Shown: positions 1 to 9,834 of the stretch, one piece after another | Numbering within the stretch: the first letter of the stretch is position 1 | Layout of the letters: each line of letters begins with the position of its first letter | Source of the DNA: Actinomycetota bacterium | Lineage (GTDB): Bacteria > Actinomycetota > Actinomycetes > Streptosporangiales > Streptosporangiaceae | Length of the DNA: 64,000 bases | Assembly: GCA_003168255.1 (NCBI GenBank) | Contig: PMSU01000098.1 | Coordinates: 42,835-106,834 of the forward strand | Reading direction: 5' to 3' | Program-made: the position numbers and the translations under genes | The notes under the pieces: generated by a model | The model's database searches: none | Told to the model about the DNA's origin: nothing | What the model saw: only the letters and a program-made list of their open reading frames with translations

Positions 1-45
1 CGACCTGACGATCACGAAACCTGCTGCTTACTTCTCTGCGGGCCC

Positions 46-1854
46 TTAGCCGCCGAACCCGGGCTCGATCGGGGGAAGGTCTCGGAGCGCGGCCGCGATG
101 TCGGCCTGCCTGGGGCCGGCCTCCGCGATGGCGTCCATCAGGGAGTGCAGCACGGCATGCCGGTCCTCGCCAAGGTCGAGCAGCCGCTGCGCGGCTTCCC
201 ACAGCTCGGGCGGGTCTCCTCGCCAGAGCCGGTCGGCCAGCGCCAGATGACTGTCGATGTGCGGCTGGCCGGCATGCCTGGCCGGCCCGTCGTCGTGGTC
301 CGCGGCGAGCAGGATCCGGCGGTCGGCCGGCTCGGCTGGGTCAAGAGTTGCCAGATCCACGCCTCCGTACCAGCCGCTCAGCAGCGGGAAGGCGAATGCC
401 CGGCGCGGCAGCGCCTCCAGATCGGAGTCTGGCAGCAGCCTGGCCAGCAGCGCGGCGTCCAGCCCGAAAGTGGTCGGATCCCGGTAAGCGGCCGTGAACT
501 TCTCCGTCGAGTCGAACACCGCGTCCAGCGTCTCGGCGATTGCCTGCTTGCCGAGGCCGCGGCGCATGCCCGCCCACCGCGTCCAGGCGGCGAGCACATG
601 GGGGATGGCCTCCTGCTCGGCAGCGGAAAGCATGACCTTGCGCGGCAGCCAGTCGAGCAGGAACGTGTCGGCCTTGACCGGGCTCATCCGCAGCGGCCGG
701 CCGAAGTCCCTGTCGCAGCCGTACGCGACGATGTGGTCGGCGCAGCGGCTGGCGGATTTCCGGTCGGAGAGTTCCTCTGCCTCGTCCGAGGCAAGGAACT
801 CGGCGACCAGCATGGCCCGCCGGTCCGCGCGCCATGGCCGCCGGCTGGCCCGATCGGCGATATTGCCGGCACCGGCCCGTTCGGTAGTGCTGCCGGAGCC
901 CGCCCGCTCGGTGCTGCCGCCGCCGGCCCGGTCGATAGTGCTGCCGGCACCGGTCCGGTCGGTGCTGGCCGACGCGCCCTGCTGCCCGCTGCCGGAGCCC
1001 GAGCGCTCGGCCGTGCCGCCGGCCCTGGCCGAATCGCCGCCGCGGGGAGGCAAGGTGCGGACCCGGGCCCTTATGAACGCGTGGTAGGACGGGAAAGAGT
1101 CGCTGACCGGGGGATCGGCGCTGTCGTCGGTGACCCTGAGCGCCCTGGCGAGCATCCTCCTCGCCTGCGGAGGGTCAAGGGAGCCGAACGATCCTGCGAC
1201 GCCCTGACTGCTGTCTGCGGCGCTCACGGGGTGTGCCTGGCGGCAGTGGTCAAGCAGCTTGCCCACCTGGGCGGTCACCCAGCCGTCGCGCAGCATGCCG
1301 TCGGCGTTGTAGTCCACGACCGCGACAAGCGCGTGCGGTTCCTCCCCGGCGTAGCTGAACACGCAGACGACCTCGTCCTGGTCGCCATATGCGTCCGAGT
1401 TCAGGTAACAGTCACCCGACGTAACGGCGCCGAGGTGATCCGCCCAGCGCGGCCGGGCGACACCTTGCTCGATCAGGCCAAGCGCGGCCCGCTCGGCCTT
1501 GGCCGCCTGGGTGGGGGTGCCGAGGCAGGCGATACCGGACAGCAGGGCGAGCCCGGCCGGGGTGGCCTGCTTCGCCGCGTAGGCGACAAGGCCCTCTCCG
1601 ACGAGCTCTTCCATCCCGGCATGTCCACGCAGGCCGATCCGCCGGGATCGCGGACCCCACCAGGTGCCGAGCATCTCGCTTACCAGCAGCTCGGCATCGA
1701 GCGGGCTGCGCACCGCAAGGAGTTCCCTGGCAGCGCGCAGCATCTCGGCGAAAAGCGCCTCGGGTGGTGACTCAGACGAACCTGGCCGCGACGCTCCGTG
1801 ACCCGGTCCGCCGGGGGGCTGACTACGTCGTCGGCTCTGCGGGCTCACTTGCAC
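46..1854 (-). CDS. conserved hypothetical protein (DUF4192-unrelated; actinobacterial) with Gly/Ser/Arg-rich degenerate repeat region
   Basis: 602-aa ORF on minus strand with initiator ATG; internal low-complexity repeats (…DRAGGGSTERAGSGSTTERAG…); no family recognised. Confidence 0.6.
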   Translation of the reverse strand: MQVSPQSRRRSQPPGGPGHGASRPGSSESPPEALFAEMLRAARELLAVRSPLDAELLVSEMLGTWWGPRSRRIGLRGHAGMEELVGEGLVAYAAKQATPAGLALLSGIACLGTPTQAAKAERAALGLIEQGVARPRWADHLGAVTSGDCYLNSDAYGDQDEVVCVFSYAGEEPHALVAVVDYNADGMLRDGWVTAQVGKLLDHCRQAHPVSAADSSQGVAGSFGSLDPPQARRMLARALRVTDDSADPPVSDSFPSYHAFIRARVRTLPPRGGDSARAGGTAERSGSGSGQQGASASTDRTGAGSTIDRAGGGSTERAGSGSTTERAGAGNIADRASRRPWRADRRAMLVAEFLASDEAEELSDRKSASRCADHIVAYGCDRDFGRPLRMSPVKADTFLLDWLPRKVMLSAAEQEAIPHVLAAWTRWAGMRRGLGKQAIAETLDAVFDSTEKFTAAYRDPTTFGLDAALLARLLPDSDLEALPRRAFAFPLLSGWYGGVDLATLDPAEPADRRILLAADHDDGPARHAGQPHIDSHLALADRLWRGDPPELWEAAQRLLDLGEDRHAVLHSLMDAIAEAGPRQADIAAALRDLPPIEPGFGG

Positions 1855-2074
1855 AGCCTTTCAGATGGGTACGCACCGATGCTACGCGCAACCGCCATGT
1901 CACCGAAGGATTCTGGCCGGCTCGGCGCGAGTGAGCCCCGGCAGGCGCGGCCGGCAGGCGTGGAGTCCCGGTAAGAGCAGCGCCGCGATCACCACCGGTG
2001 GCCAGGTCACCCGCCGCCGGCCATCTGGCTAGCCGAATGATTCCCGGCACAAGCTTCTGGCCGCTAGCCTGCTT

Positions 2075-4252
2075 GTGACGGCAATGAGCAAAAAGGAGCC
2101 GCCCCATGTCAGGCGCCCGAATGCGATGCGGGAGCACCGGATGAGCACGGACACATCCGTGCCTGGGCCGCAGGTGGCCGGCCTGGGAGTATCAGACTCG
2201 GCCCTGCTCGACACGCTCCTGCGCGAGGCTCCCATCGGTTTCGCGTTCTTCGATACTGACCTTCGCTTCCGGCGCGTCAACCGCACCCTGGCCCGGCTGC
2301 ACGGGATGGACACCGAGGATCACCTGGGGCGTCAGCCCTCGGAGGTCTGGCCGGCCGAGCTCGCAGCGAGAGCCGAGACGGCGCTGCGCCGGGTGCTGGC
2401 AGACGACCAGCCCGTCCTTGAGGCGGACCAGCCCGTCATCGCGGCAGGACAGGTGCAGTCGGTACCCGCCACGCGCCCCGCCGAGCCTGCGGTCCGCCGG
2501 GAGCGGCACTGGGCCTTCTCTTGGTTCCCCTGCCACGACGGCGAGACGAATATCACCGGCGTCGTGCTCATCGCGGCCGACATCACCGACCGGCAGCATT
2601 CGGCCGAGGCCGTCCGGCGGAGCGAGGCCAGATACCGCTCGCTCGTGCAGGCCGGCGCGCAGGTGGTCTGGGTGACATCGCCGACCGGGGAGATCTCGGA
2701 GGACTCGCCCGAGTGGCGATCGATCACCGGCCAGTCCCTGGCGGAGTACCTGGGCAACGGGTGGCTGGACGCCATCCACCCCGAGGACAGGGACCGGGTG
2801 GAGCGCGCCTGGCGGGAGTGCGTGCGCACCGGGAAGATCTTCGACAATCGCTACCGGGTACGCACGAAGGCGGCGGCGTACCGGCATTACGACGTCCGCG
2901 CCGTTCCGATCGAGCGGGCCGGCCGGATCATCGAGTGGGTGGGCGCCAGCACCGACGTCACCGGCCAGCGCGAGGCCGAGGAGATGCGGGGCAGGCTCAC
3001 CGAGCAGCTGTCCGCCGCGGCCCTGCGCACGGCCAGGCTCCAGCAGGCCACGTCGATGCTCGCCGAGGCGCTCACCGTGGAGCAGGTCGTCGAAGTGATC
3101 ACCGAGGTCGGCCGCTCCGCGGTCGGCGCCGAGCGGTCAGCCGTGGCGCTGCTTGACCCGGATGGGGTGCGGCTGCGGACCGTCAACCCGGGCGGGCCGC
3201 CGGGGGAGATCCCGCTCGATGCGCCGAGCGTGATCACCGCGGCCATCACCAGCCGCCGTCCCGTGCTGGTGGAGGACCGGGACGCATTGCGCAGGCAATT
3301 CGAGCCCGACGCGAACCTCGACCTCTACCTCAAGCACAGCGATGAGCAGGCCTGGGTGGGGCTACCGCTGCTCGCCGCCGGCGCGCCGCTCGGCGCGATC
3401 AGGTTCTCCTTCACCAGGCCACGGCGGATTACCGAAGAGGAGAGAGTGTTCCTTGAGGCGCTGGCCGGTCAGTGCGCTCTGGCTGTGGAGCGGGCCACCC
3501 TGTTCGAGCGCGAGCACACCACGGCGGAGACGTTGCAGCGCAGCCTGCTGCCCGACCGGCTGCCGACCGTCCCGGGGATCATCCTGGAGGCGCGGTACCT
3601 GCCGGTCACCAGGAACATGGAGATTGGCGGCGACTGGTATGACGCCTTCAAGCTCCCGGACGGGCGGCTGGCCATCGCGGCCGGTGACGTCATGGGCAAG
3701 GGCCTGACCGCTGCGGCCGGAATGGGCCGGGTGCGGAACGCGCTGCGCGCCCTCGCGCTGACCGATCCGCGGCCGGCCGCGGTGCTCGCCGGGCTGGACC
3801 GCCTGTTCAGCGCTACCGAGCTCGACGAGCAGGTGACCACGGTCGCCTACCTGGTCATCGACCCGGTGACCGGGGAAGGGCTCGCGGGCAATGCCGGCCA
3901 TCTGCCGCCGCTCCGGTTGCGCTCCGACGGCCCGCCAAGACTCGACACGATCGAAGCCGGGACCCCGCTCGGCTGGGCGAGCCCTCGCCAGCAGCATTCT
4001 TTCCGGCTCCCGCCTGGCAACACTGTGGTGTTCTACTCCGATGGACTAGTAGAGAACCGCATGCGCGGCCTCGACGCCGGCCTGGACGAGCTGCTCGCGG
4101 TGGCGGGCCAGGCACCGCCGGAGGTGATCGGTCACCCCGACCGCCTTCTTGAGTACCTGGTCGACCGGATGCTGGCTGGATATGAACAGGATGACGATGT
4201 CACCGTGCTCGTGCTGCATGTGCCCGAGCGCGACAGGGGAGGGGAGGGATGA
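2075..4252 (+). CDS. PAS/GAF domain PP2C-type (SpoIIE) serine phosphatase
   Basis: PAS-like segments (LREAPIGFAFFDTDLRFRRVN; YRSLVQAGAQVVWVTSPTGEI), GAF region, C-terminal SpoIIE/PP2C motifs (EIGGDWYDAFKLPDGRLAIAAGDVMGKG; GNAGHLPPL; FYSDGLVE). Exact start uncertain (2084/2141 also possible). Confidence 0.9.
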   Translation: MTAMSKKEPPHVRRPNAMREHRMSTDTSVPGPQVAGLGVSDSALLDTLLREAPIGFAFFDTDLRFRRVNRTLARLHGMDTEDHLGRQPSEVWPAELAARAETALRRVLADDQPVLEADQPVIAAGQVQSVPATRPAEPAVRRERHWAFSWFPCHDGETNITGVVLIAADITDRQHSAEAVRRSEARYRSLVQAGAQVVWVTSPTGEISEDSPEWRSITGQSLAEYLGNGWLDAIHPEDRDRVERAWRECVRTGKIFDNRYRVRTKAAAYRHYDVRAVPIERAGRIIEWVGASTDVTGQREAEEMRGRLTEQLSAAALRTARLQQATSMLAEALTVEQVVEVITEVGRSAVGAERSAVALLDPDGVRLRTVNPGGPPGEIPLDAPSVITAAITSRRPVLVEDRDALRRQFEPDANLDLYLKHSDEQAWVGLPLLAAGAPLGAIRFSFTRPRRITEEERVFLEALAGQCALAVERATLFEREHTTAETLQRSLLPDRLPTVPGIILEARYLPVTRNMEIGGDWYDAFKLPDGRLAIAAGDVMGKGLTAAAGMGRVRNALRALALTDPRPAAVLAGLDRLFSATELDEQVTTVAYLVIDPVTGEGLAGNAGHLPPLRLRSDGPPRLDTIEAGTPLGWASPRQQHSFRLPPGNTVVFYSDGLVENRMRGLDAGLDELLAVAGQAPPEVIGHPDRLLEYLVDRMLAGYEQDDDVTVLVLHVPERDRGGEG

Positions 4253-4497
4253 CGTCGGTTGTCAAAGTCACTCCCGAAGTCCGCCTAAGGTTGTGCTCAG
4301 GAGGGCAGCAAGCATCGGTGCCGACATGTGGCGCCGGTCCGCCTTCTGGCATGACCCCAGCAGCCTGGGCCTGGCGGTAGGGTCCAATTCTCGCTACACG
4401 TACGCAGGAGAGTGTCTGTGTCGCCTGCTAGTTCGGTCAGCCGGGTACGGCCTTGGGCCCGGTCAGCCACCGTCCGGCGAAGGAAGGGGTGGCGGTG

Positions 4498-6018
4498 ATG
4501 AGCGCTGCCAATTCCGCGGCGAGGAATCACCAGGCTGCTGAGAAGTCCCCCGAGGCGCGCACCGGCCAGTCCGGCCCGTCGGAGAACGGCTCCGCGGGTG
4601 GCGGCAGGCGGCCGCGTTCCGGCATAGACGGCCGGACGACAGACAAGAAGTCCGCAGACCGGAAGCAGAGCGCCGGGACGGGGGCGAAGGCCGCAGAGCC
4701 GGCCAATGCCTCCGGAGCGCAGGAGATGGAGACGTGGGTGCAGGACACCGCGGAAAGCGAACTGGCGATAGACGGCCTGGATCACCCGGCTGATCTCGAT
4801 GCCGTCGTCGATATCGCGGTCGTCGACGTCGAGGTCGATGTCGACGTGGAGATCGATGAGGTACTCGACGAAGCCGACCTGAGCGTGGAGGACGTCGCCG
4901 ATGTCGTCGGCGACGCACCCGAAGATGAGGCCGATGCGGCAGACGAGCCTGTTGCTGCTGTCGCGGCAGCCAAGCCGGCCGCCGGCGCAGCCGCGCCGGC
5001 CCAGGGCAAGGCAGACGAGAAGGCCGCGGACGACGGCGAGGACGACGTCTTCGTCTACGGCGACGACGACGACGATCTGCCGGCCGCTCAGGTGGCCGCG
5101 GCAGGCGCGACCGCCGACCCGGTAAAGGACTATCTCAAGCAGATCGGCAAGGTACCGCTGCTCAACGCCGAGCAGGAGGTCGAGCTTGCCAAGCGGATCG
5201 AGGCGGGGCTGTTCGCCGAGGAGAAGCTCGCCGAGACCCGCGCGCTGCCCGGCTCGGATGAGTGCATCGACCTCGAGTGGATTGCCTCGGACGGCCGCAG
5301 GGCCAAGAATCATCTGCTCGAGGCAAACCTGCGCCTGGTCGTGTCGCTCGCCAAGCGGTACACAGGGCGGGGGATGCTGTTCCTCGACCTCATCCAGGAG
5401 GGCAACCTCGGCCTGATCCGCGCGGTGGAGAAGTTCGACTACACCAAGGGATACAAGTTCTCCACCTATGCCACCTGGTGGATCAGGCAGGCCATCACGC
5501 GCGCGATGGCAGACCAGGCCCGGACCATCCGGATCCCCGTGCACATGGTGGAGGTCATCAACAAGCTCGCCCGGGTGCAGCGCCAGATGCTCCAGGACCT
5601 GGGACGGGAGCCGACCCCGGAGGAGCTCGCGGCCGAGCTGGACATGACCCCGGAGAAGGTCATCGAGGTGCAGAAGTACGGCCGGGAGCCGATATCACTG
5701 CACACCCCGCTTGGCGAGGACGGCGACAGCGAGTTCGGCGACCTGATCGAGGACTCCGAAGCCATCCAGCCAGGTGAAGCGGTCAGCTTCACGCTGCTCC
5801 AGGAGCAACTGCACTCGGTGCTGGACACCCTGTCCGAGCGCGAGGCCGGCGTCGTGTCCATGCGGTTCGGGCTGACCGACGGACAGCCCAAGACCCTTGA
5901 CGAGATCGGCAAGGTATACGGGGTCACCAGGGAACGGATCAGGCAGATCGAGTCCAAGACGATGTCGAAGCTACGCCACCCGTCGCGGTCGCAGGTCCTG
6001 CGGGATTATCTCGACTAA
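4498..6018 (+). CDS. rpoD: RNA polymerase principal sigma factor (RpoD/HrdB-like)
   Basis: Sigma-70 regions 1.2-4 ([107 protein letters not shown]); acidic N-terminal extension; GTG/ATG start near 4498. Confidence 0.95.
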   Translation: MSAANSAARNHQAAEKSPEARTGQSGPSENGSAGGGRRPRSGIDGRTTDKKSADRKQSAGTGAKAAEPANASGAQEMETWVQDTAESELAIDGLDHPADLDAVVDIAVVDVEVDVDVEIDEVLDEADLSVEDVADVVGDAPEDEADAADEPVAAVAAAKPAAGAAAPAQGKADEKAADDGEDDVFVYGDDDDDLPAAQVAAAGATADPVKDYLKQIGKVPLLNAEQEVELAKRIEAGLFAEEKLAETRALPGSDECIDLEWIASDGRRAKNHLLEANLRLVVSLAKRYTGRGMLFLDLIQEGNLGLIRAVEKFDYTKGYKFSTYATWWIRQAITRAMADQARTIRIPVHMVEVINKLARVQRQMLQDLGREPTPEELAAELDMTPEKVIEVQKYGREPISLHTPLGEDGDSEFGDLIEDSEAIQPGEAVSFTLLQEQLHSVLDTLSEREAGVVSMRFGLTDGQPKTLDEIGKVYGVTRERIRQIESKTMSKLRHPSRSQVLRDYLD

Positions 6019-6021
6019 CGC

Positions 6022-6056
6022 AAAGAGTCACGCGTTAGCTCAACGCGTGACTCTTT
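6022..6056 (+). terminator. rho-independent-type hairpin downstream of rpoD
   Basis: Perfect 15-bp inverted repeat AAAGAGTCACGCGTT-AGCTC-AACGCGTGACTCTTT immediately after the rpoD stop codon. Confidence 0.85.
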
Positions 6057-6098
6057 GGTCGGGCAGGTTCCCCCCGCTACAGGTTCCCCCGGCCCTGG

Positions 6099-6323
6099 CT
6101 AGTCGGAAACCTGGCTCTTCTTGGTGCTCACGAGAAGCTTGGTCTCGTCTTGTATCTCAACCGCGACCTTGGCCAGCGCTTCGGCGTGCTGACGGGCGTG
6201 GTGCGCGCAGAAAAGAAGCTCTGCGGAACCCGGAAGCAGGGCTCGGACATATGCCCGGGCTCCGCAGCGGTCGCACACGTCTACGGCGGTCAGGGGCTTG
6301 GCTGGGGCTAGTGCTCCTGTCAA
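6099..6323 (-). CDS. small zinc-ribbon-like protein (DUF7455-like)
   Basis: 74-aa ORF with CDRCGARAYV…LLFCAHHARQH; convergent to rpoD. Confidence 0.8.
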   Translation of the reverse strand: MTGALAPAKPLTAVDVCDRCGARAYVRALLPGSAELLFCAHHARQHAEALAKVAVEIQDETKLLVSTKKSQVSD

Positions 6324-6714
6324 CGTCGCTCCTCGCCTTGTGCCTCCGGCTTCTGCATCCGGCTGGCGATGGTCACTCGCGTTCTGCTCTCCCTCTACAC
6401 AACGTCTAAACGGGCGTTGGCCTTCCCTATGACGCCACGTACGCCATAAGCGAAACTTTCGTCAATCCGGCGGCACCCGCGCGGCCGGTCTTCGCCGACC
6501 GAGTTCCTGGCTCTGTTCACGTCTCCCGTTGGCCTCTCACTCTTGCGGCGACCTCTCCTATCTCTACTGTATCGCGAATATTATCCCAGGTCGCGGGTGG
6601 TAGAGCGGGTTTGTCTTCCGGCGTGGCTGCACACGGCATTGCGCCGGGCGGGCTAGTCTGCGGTGTGAGCATCCGGGTGCTCTGCCGCCCGCCCGTCGCC
6701 GGAGGAGGGCCCTC

Positions 6715-8817
6715 GTGAGTGCCGCTCGCACCGCCGCATTCCCATCCCGCGAGCCGCATCCGGGTGACTCCTACACGGCCCGCCACCTCTCCGTCCTCGA
6801 GGGCCTCGATGCCGTGCGCAAGCGGCCTGGCATGTACATCGGGTCCACCGACAGCCGCGGTCTCCTGCACTGCCTGTGGGAGATCATTGACAACGCCGTG
6901 GACGAGGCGCTGGGCGGCCACGGATCGAGGGTCGAGATCGTGCTCTATGCCGACTCCTCGGCCGAGGTGCGTGACGAGGGACGCGGCATACCCGTCGATA
7001 TCGAGCCCAAGACCGGGCTCAACGGCGTGGAGCTGGTGATGACCCGGCTGCACGCCGGCGGCAAGTTCGGCGGCGGCTCCTACACCGCCTCGGGCGGCCT
7101 GCACGGCGTGGGCGCCTCCGTGGTCAACGCCCTGTCCGCCCGGTTCGACGTGGCGGTGGACAGGGAAGGTCACACCTGGGCGGCGAGCTTCCGTCGCGGC
7201 GTGCCCGGCGAGTTCGCCGGCGCTGGCCCCGACGCCAGCTTCACGCCGGCCTCCGGGCTGCGCAAGGAGCGCCGCGTCGCCAAGCGGGTGACCGGCACCA
7301 GGATCCGGTTCTGGCCGGACACCCAGGTATTCGTGCGCGACTCCGCGTTCACCTTCGACGCCCTGACCGAGCGCGCGCGGCAGACGGCATACCTCGTCCC
7401 CGGGCTCATGATCCGGATCCGCGACGAGAGCCGCCCCGGCGCCCCGGCGGAAGCGGAATTCGCCTTCGACGGCGGGATCAGCGAGTTCTGCGCGCATCTG
7501 GGCTCGGGTGAGCCGGTGACCGACGTGCTGCGGTTGCAGGGCTCGGGGCAGTTCACCGAGACCGTGCCGCTGCTCGACGAGCAGGGCCACTTGACCCCGG
7601 CGGACGTGGAACGCGAGCTGTCCGTGGATGTGGCGCTCCAGTGGGGAACCGGCTACGAGACGACCGCCCGGTCGTTCGTCAACGTGATCGCCACGCCCAA
7701 GGGCGGCACCCATGTGGCCGGTTTCGAGCGAGCGCTGGTCCGGACGCTGAACGAGCAGCTACGGGCTACCCGGCTGCTGAAGAACGGCGACGAGCCGGTG
7801 ATCAAGGAAGACGTGCTCGAAGGGCTCACCGCGGTCGTGGCCGTGCGGGTACCCGAGCCGCAGTTCGAGGGGCAGACCAAGGAGGTGCTTGGCACCCCGG
7901 CCGCCTCCAGGATCGTGGCTCAGGTGGTCGCCGCGGAGCTGAAGGCCTTCTTCGAGTCGCGGGCACGGGGCAGCAGGACGCAGGCGCGAGCCGTGCTCGA
8001 CAAGATCGCGGCGGCCGCCAAGACGCGCATCTCGGCCCGTGAGCACCGGGAGAACCAGCGCCGCAAGTCCGCGCTCGCCAGCTCGGCGCTGCCGGCCAAG
8101 CTGGCCGACTGCAGGACCGCGGATGATCGCAGCGAGCTGTTCATCGTCGAGGGCGATTCCGCGCTCGGCACGGCGAAGACGGCCAGGGATTCGGAGTTCC
8201 AGGCCCTGCTGCCGATCCGGGGCAAGATCCTGAACGTGCAGAAGTCCTCCCTCGCGGACATGCTGAAGAACGCCGAGTGCGCATCGATCATTCAGGTGAT
8301 CGGTGCCGGATCCGGGGCGGCATTCGACCTGGACGCGGCCCGCTACCAGCGCGTCATCTTCATGGCGGACGCGGATGTTGACGGCGCGCATATCCGCTGC
8401 CTGCTGCTGACGCTCTTCCACCGCTACCTGCGGCCGATGCTGGACGCCGGCCGGGTGTTCTCCGCGGTACCGCCGCTGCACAGGATCGAGCTGTCGAACC
8501 CGCGCAAGGGCCAGGAAAAGTACCGCTACACCTACTCCGACGCCGAGGTCAACCGCACCCTGCTGGAACTCGAGCGCAAGGGACAGCGGTGGAAGGAACC
8601 GGTGCAGCGGTACAAAGGACTCGGCGAGATGGATGCTGGCCAGCTGGCCGAGACGACGATGGATCCGCGCCGCCGCACTCTGCGGCGGATCAGGGTCGAG
8701 GACACCTCCGCCGCGGCCGGGATGTTTGATCTGCTGATGGGCAGCGAGGTCGCCCCGCGCCGGGACTTCATCGTCGCCGGGGCGGCAGAGCTCGACCTGT
8801 CCAGGATCGACACCTGA
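6715..8817 (+). CDS. parE: DNA topoisomerase IV subunit B / GyrB family (ParE-like)
   Basis: GHKL ATPase motifs (EIIDNAVDEAL; DEGRGIPVD; GGLHGVGASVVNALS), TOPRIM (FIVEGDSALGTAK; DADVDGAHIRCLLLTLF); located beside the principal sigma gene as in Streptomyces hrdB-parE-parC neighbourhood. Confidence 0.9.
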   Translation: MSAARTAAFPSREPHPGDSYTARHLSVLEGLDAVRKRPGMYIGSTDSRGLLHCLWEIIDNAVDEALGGHGSRVEIVLYADSSAEVRDEGRGIPVDIEPKTGLNGVELVMTRLHAGGKFGGGSYTASGGLHGVGASVVNALSARFDVAVDREGHTWAASFRRGVPGEFAGAGPDASFTPASGLRKERRVAKRVTGTRIRFWPDTQVFVRDSAFTFDALTERARQTAYLVPGLMIRIRDESRPGAPAEAEFAFDGGISEFCAHLGSGEPVTDVLRLQGSGQFTETVPLLDEQGHLTPADVERELSVDVALQWGTGYETTARSFVNVIATPKGGTHVAGFERALVRTLNEQLRATRLLKNGDEPVIKEDVLEGLTAVVAVRVPEPQFEGQTKEVLGTPAASRIVAQVVAAELKAFFESRARGSRTQARAVLDKIAAAAKTRISAREHRENQRRKSALASSALPAKLADCRTADDRSELFIVEGDSALGTAKTARDSEFQALLPIRGKILNVQKSSLADMLKNAECASIIQVIGAGSGAAFDLDAARYQRVIFMADADVDGAHIRCLLLTLFHRYLRPMLDAGRVFSAVPPLHRIELSNPRKGQEKYRYTYSDAEVNRTLLELERKGQRWKEPVQRYKGLGEMDAGQLAETTMDPRRRTLRRIRVEDTSAAAGMFDLLMGSEVAPRRDFIVAGAAELDLSRIDT

Positions 8818-8825
8818 GGGCCTCG

Positions 8826-9794
8826 TCAGCCAGTTGGACCTGGCCTGGATCGACGGGTGTGTCGCACCCGCCGCACGAGATCTTTGGCGGTATCGGGCCA
8901 CTGGGTATGGTCGAAGGCGAAGCCCGCTTCGAGCAGGCGGCCGGGGACGACGCGGCGGCTTTTCAGCAGGAGCTCGGTGTCTGAGCGCAGCGCGAACGCG
9001 CCGAGCTCAGCCATCCACTTCGTTGCGGGCAGGCCCACCGGGACACCCCACGCCGTGCGCAGCGCGCGCATGAACGTGCGCTGCGGCACAGGAAAGGGGG
9101 CGGCGAGGTTCACCGGCCCGGCGAGGTCGTCACGGTCGGCCAGGAACTCCACAGCGCGGACAAAATCGTGGTCGTGGATCCAGGACACGTACTGCGTGCC
9201 GCCTGCGACCGGGCCGCCAAGGCCGAGCCGCGCCAGCCGCAGCAGGACGTCGAAGACGCCGCCGCGATCGGGGCTCATCACCATGGCGGAGCGCAGGGCG
9301 ACCTTACGGGTGCAGGGGGTTTCAGCGCGCTGTTGCGCCTGCTCCCAGGCTTTGGCGATCTCGACGCTGTAGGCCCAGTAGCCAGGGACTCCCGGTTCAG
9401 TGCCGCCGAGCACGCCGGACGCCTCGTCGTTGGGTGCGTCGAAACGGTGGGCGTAGATGGTGGCGGTGCTCATCTGTAGCCAGACCCGGGGAGGCCGCGC
9501 GACGGCCGCGATCGCCTCGCCCACGACCCTGGCGGAGTGCACGCGGGAGTCCATCATGGCCCGCAGATTGGCCGGGGTGTAGCGGCAGCTGACGCTGCGT
9601 CCGGCTAGATTTACCACGACATCGCAGCCGTCAATCGCCTCAGCCCAGGGGCCGAGGGTCTCGCCGTCCCAGCGGATTTCACGGTCCCGTGCCGGCCGTC
9701 TGGTCAGGACCACGACCTCATGGCCGGCCGCGGTCAGCGCGCGGTTCAGTATCGTGCCTACCTGGCCGGTTCCCCCAGGTATCACGATCTTCAT
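8826..9794 (-). CDS. TIGR01777-type NAD-dependent epimerase
   Basis: MKIVIPGGTGQVGTILNRALTAAGHEVVVLTR; VVNLAGRSVSCRYTPANLRAMMDSRV; C-terminal DUF1731-like region. Confidence 0.85.
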   Translation of the reverse strand: MKIVIPGGTGQVGTILNRALTAAGHEVVVLTRRPARDREIRWDGETLGPWAEAIDGCDVVVNLAGRSVSCRYTPANLRAMMDSRVHSARVVGEAIAAVARPPRVWLQMSTATIYAHRFDAPNDEASGVLGGTEPGVPGYWAYSVEIAKAWEQAQQRAETPCTRKVALRSAMVMSPDRGGVFDVLLRLARLGLGGPVAGGTQYVSWIHDHDFVRAVEFLADRDDLAGPVNLAAPFPVPQRTFMRALRTAWGVPVGLPATKWMAELGAFALRSDTELLLKSRRVVPGRLLEAGFAFDHTQWPDTAKDLVRRVRHTRRSRPGPTG

Positions 9795-9834
9795 CAGACA
9801 CCCCCATCGCTCTCAAGGCGCCGGGCTGTCTACG

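Noticed and set aside
145-1770. 541-aa plus-strand ORF opposite the 602-aa minus gene
   Set aside because: Antisense open frame typical of high-GC codon bias; composition is Gly/Arg/His-rich without recognisable motifs.
1990-2012. fourth copy of the palindromic element (ACCACCGGTGG)
   Set aside because: Only the central 10-mer matches; the ATGTGGC/GCCACAT arms are absent.
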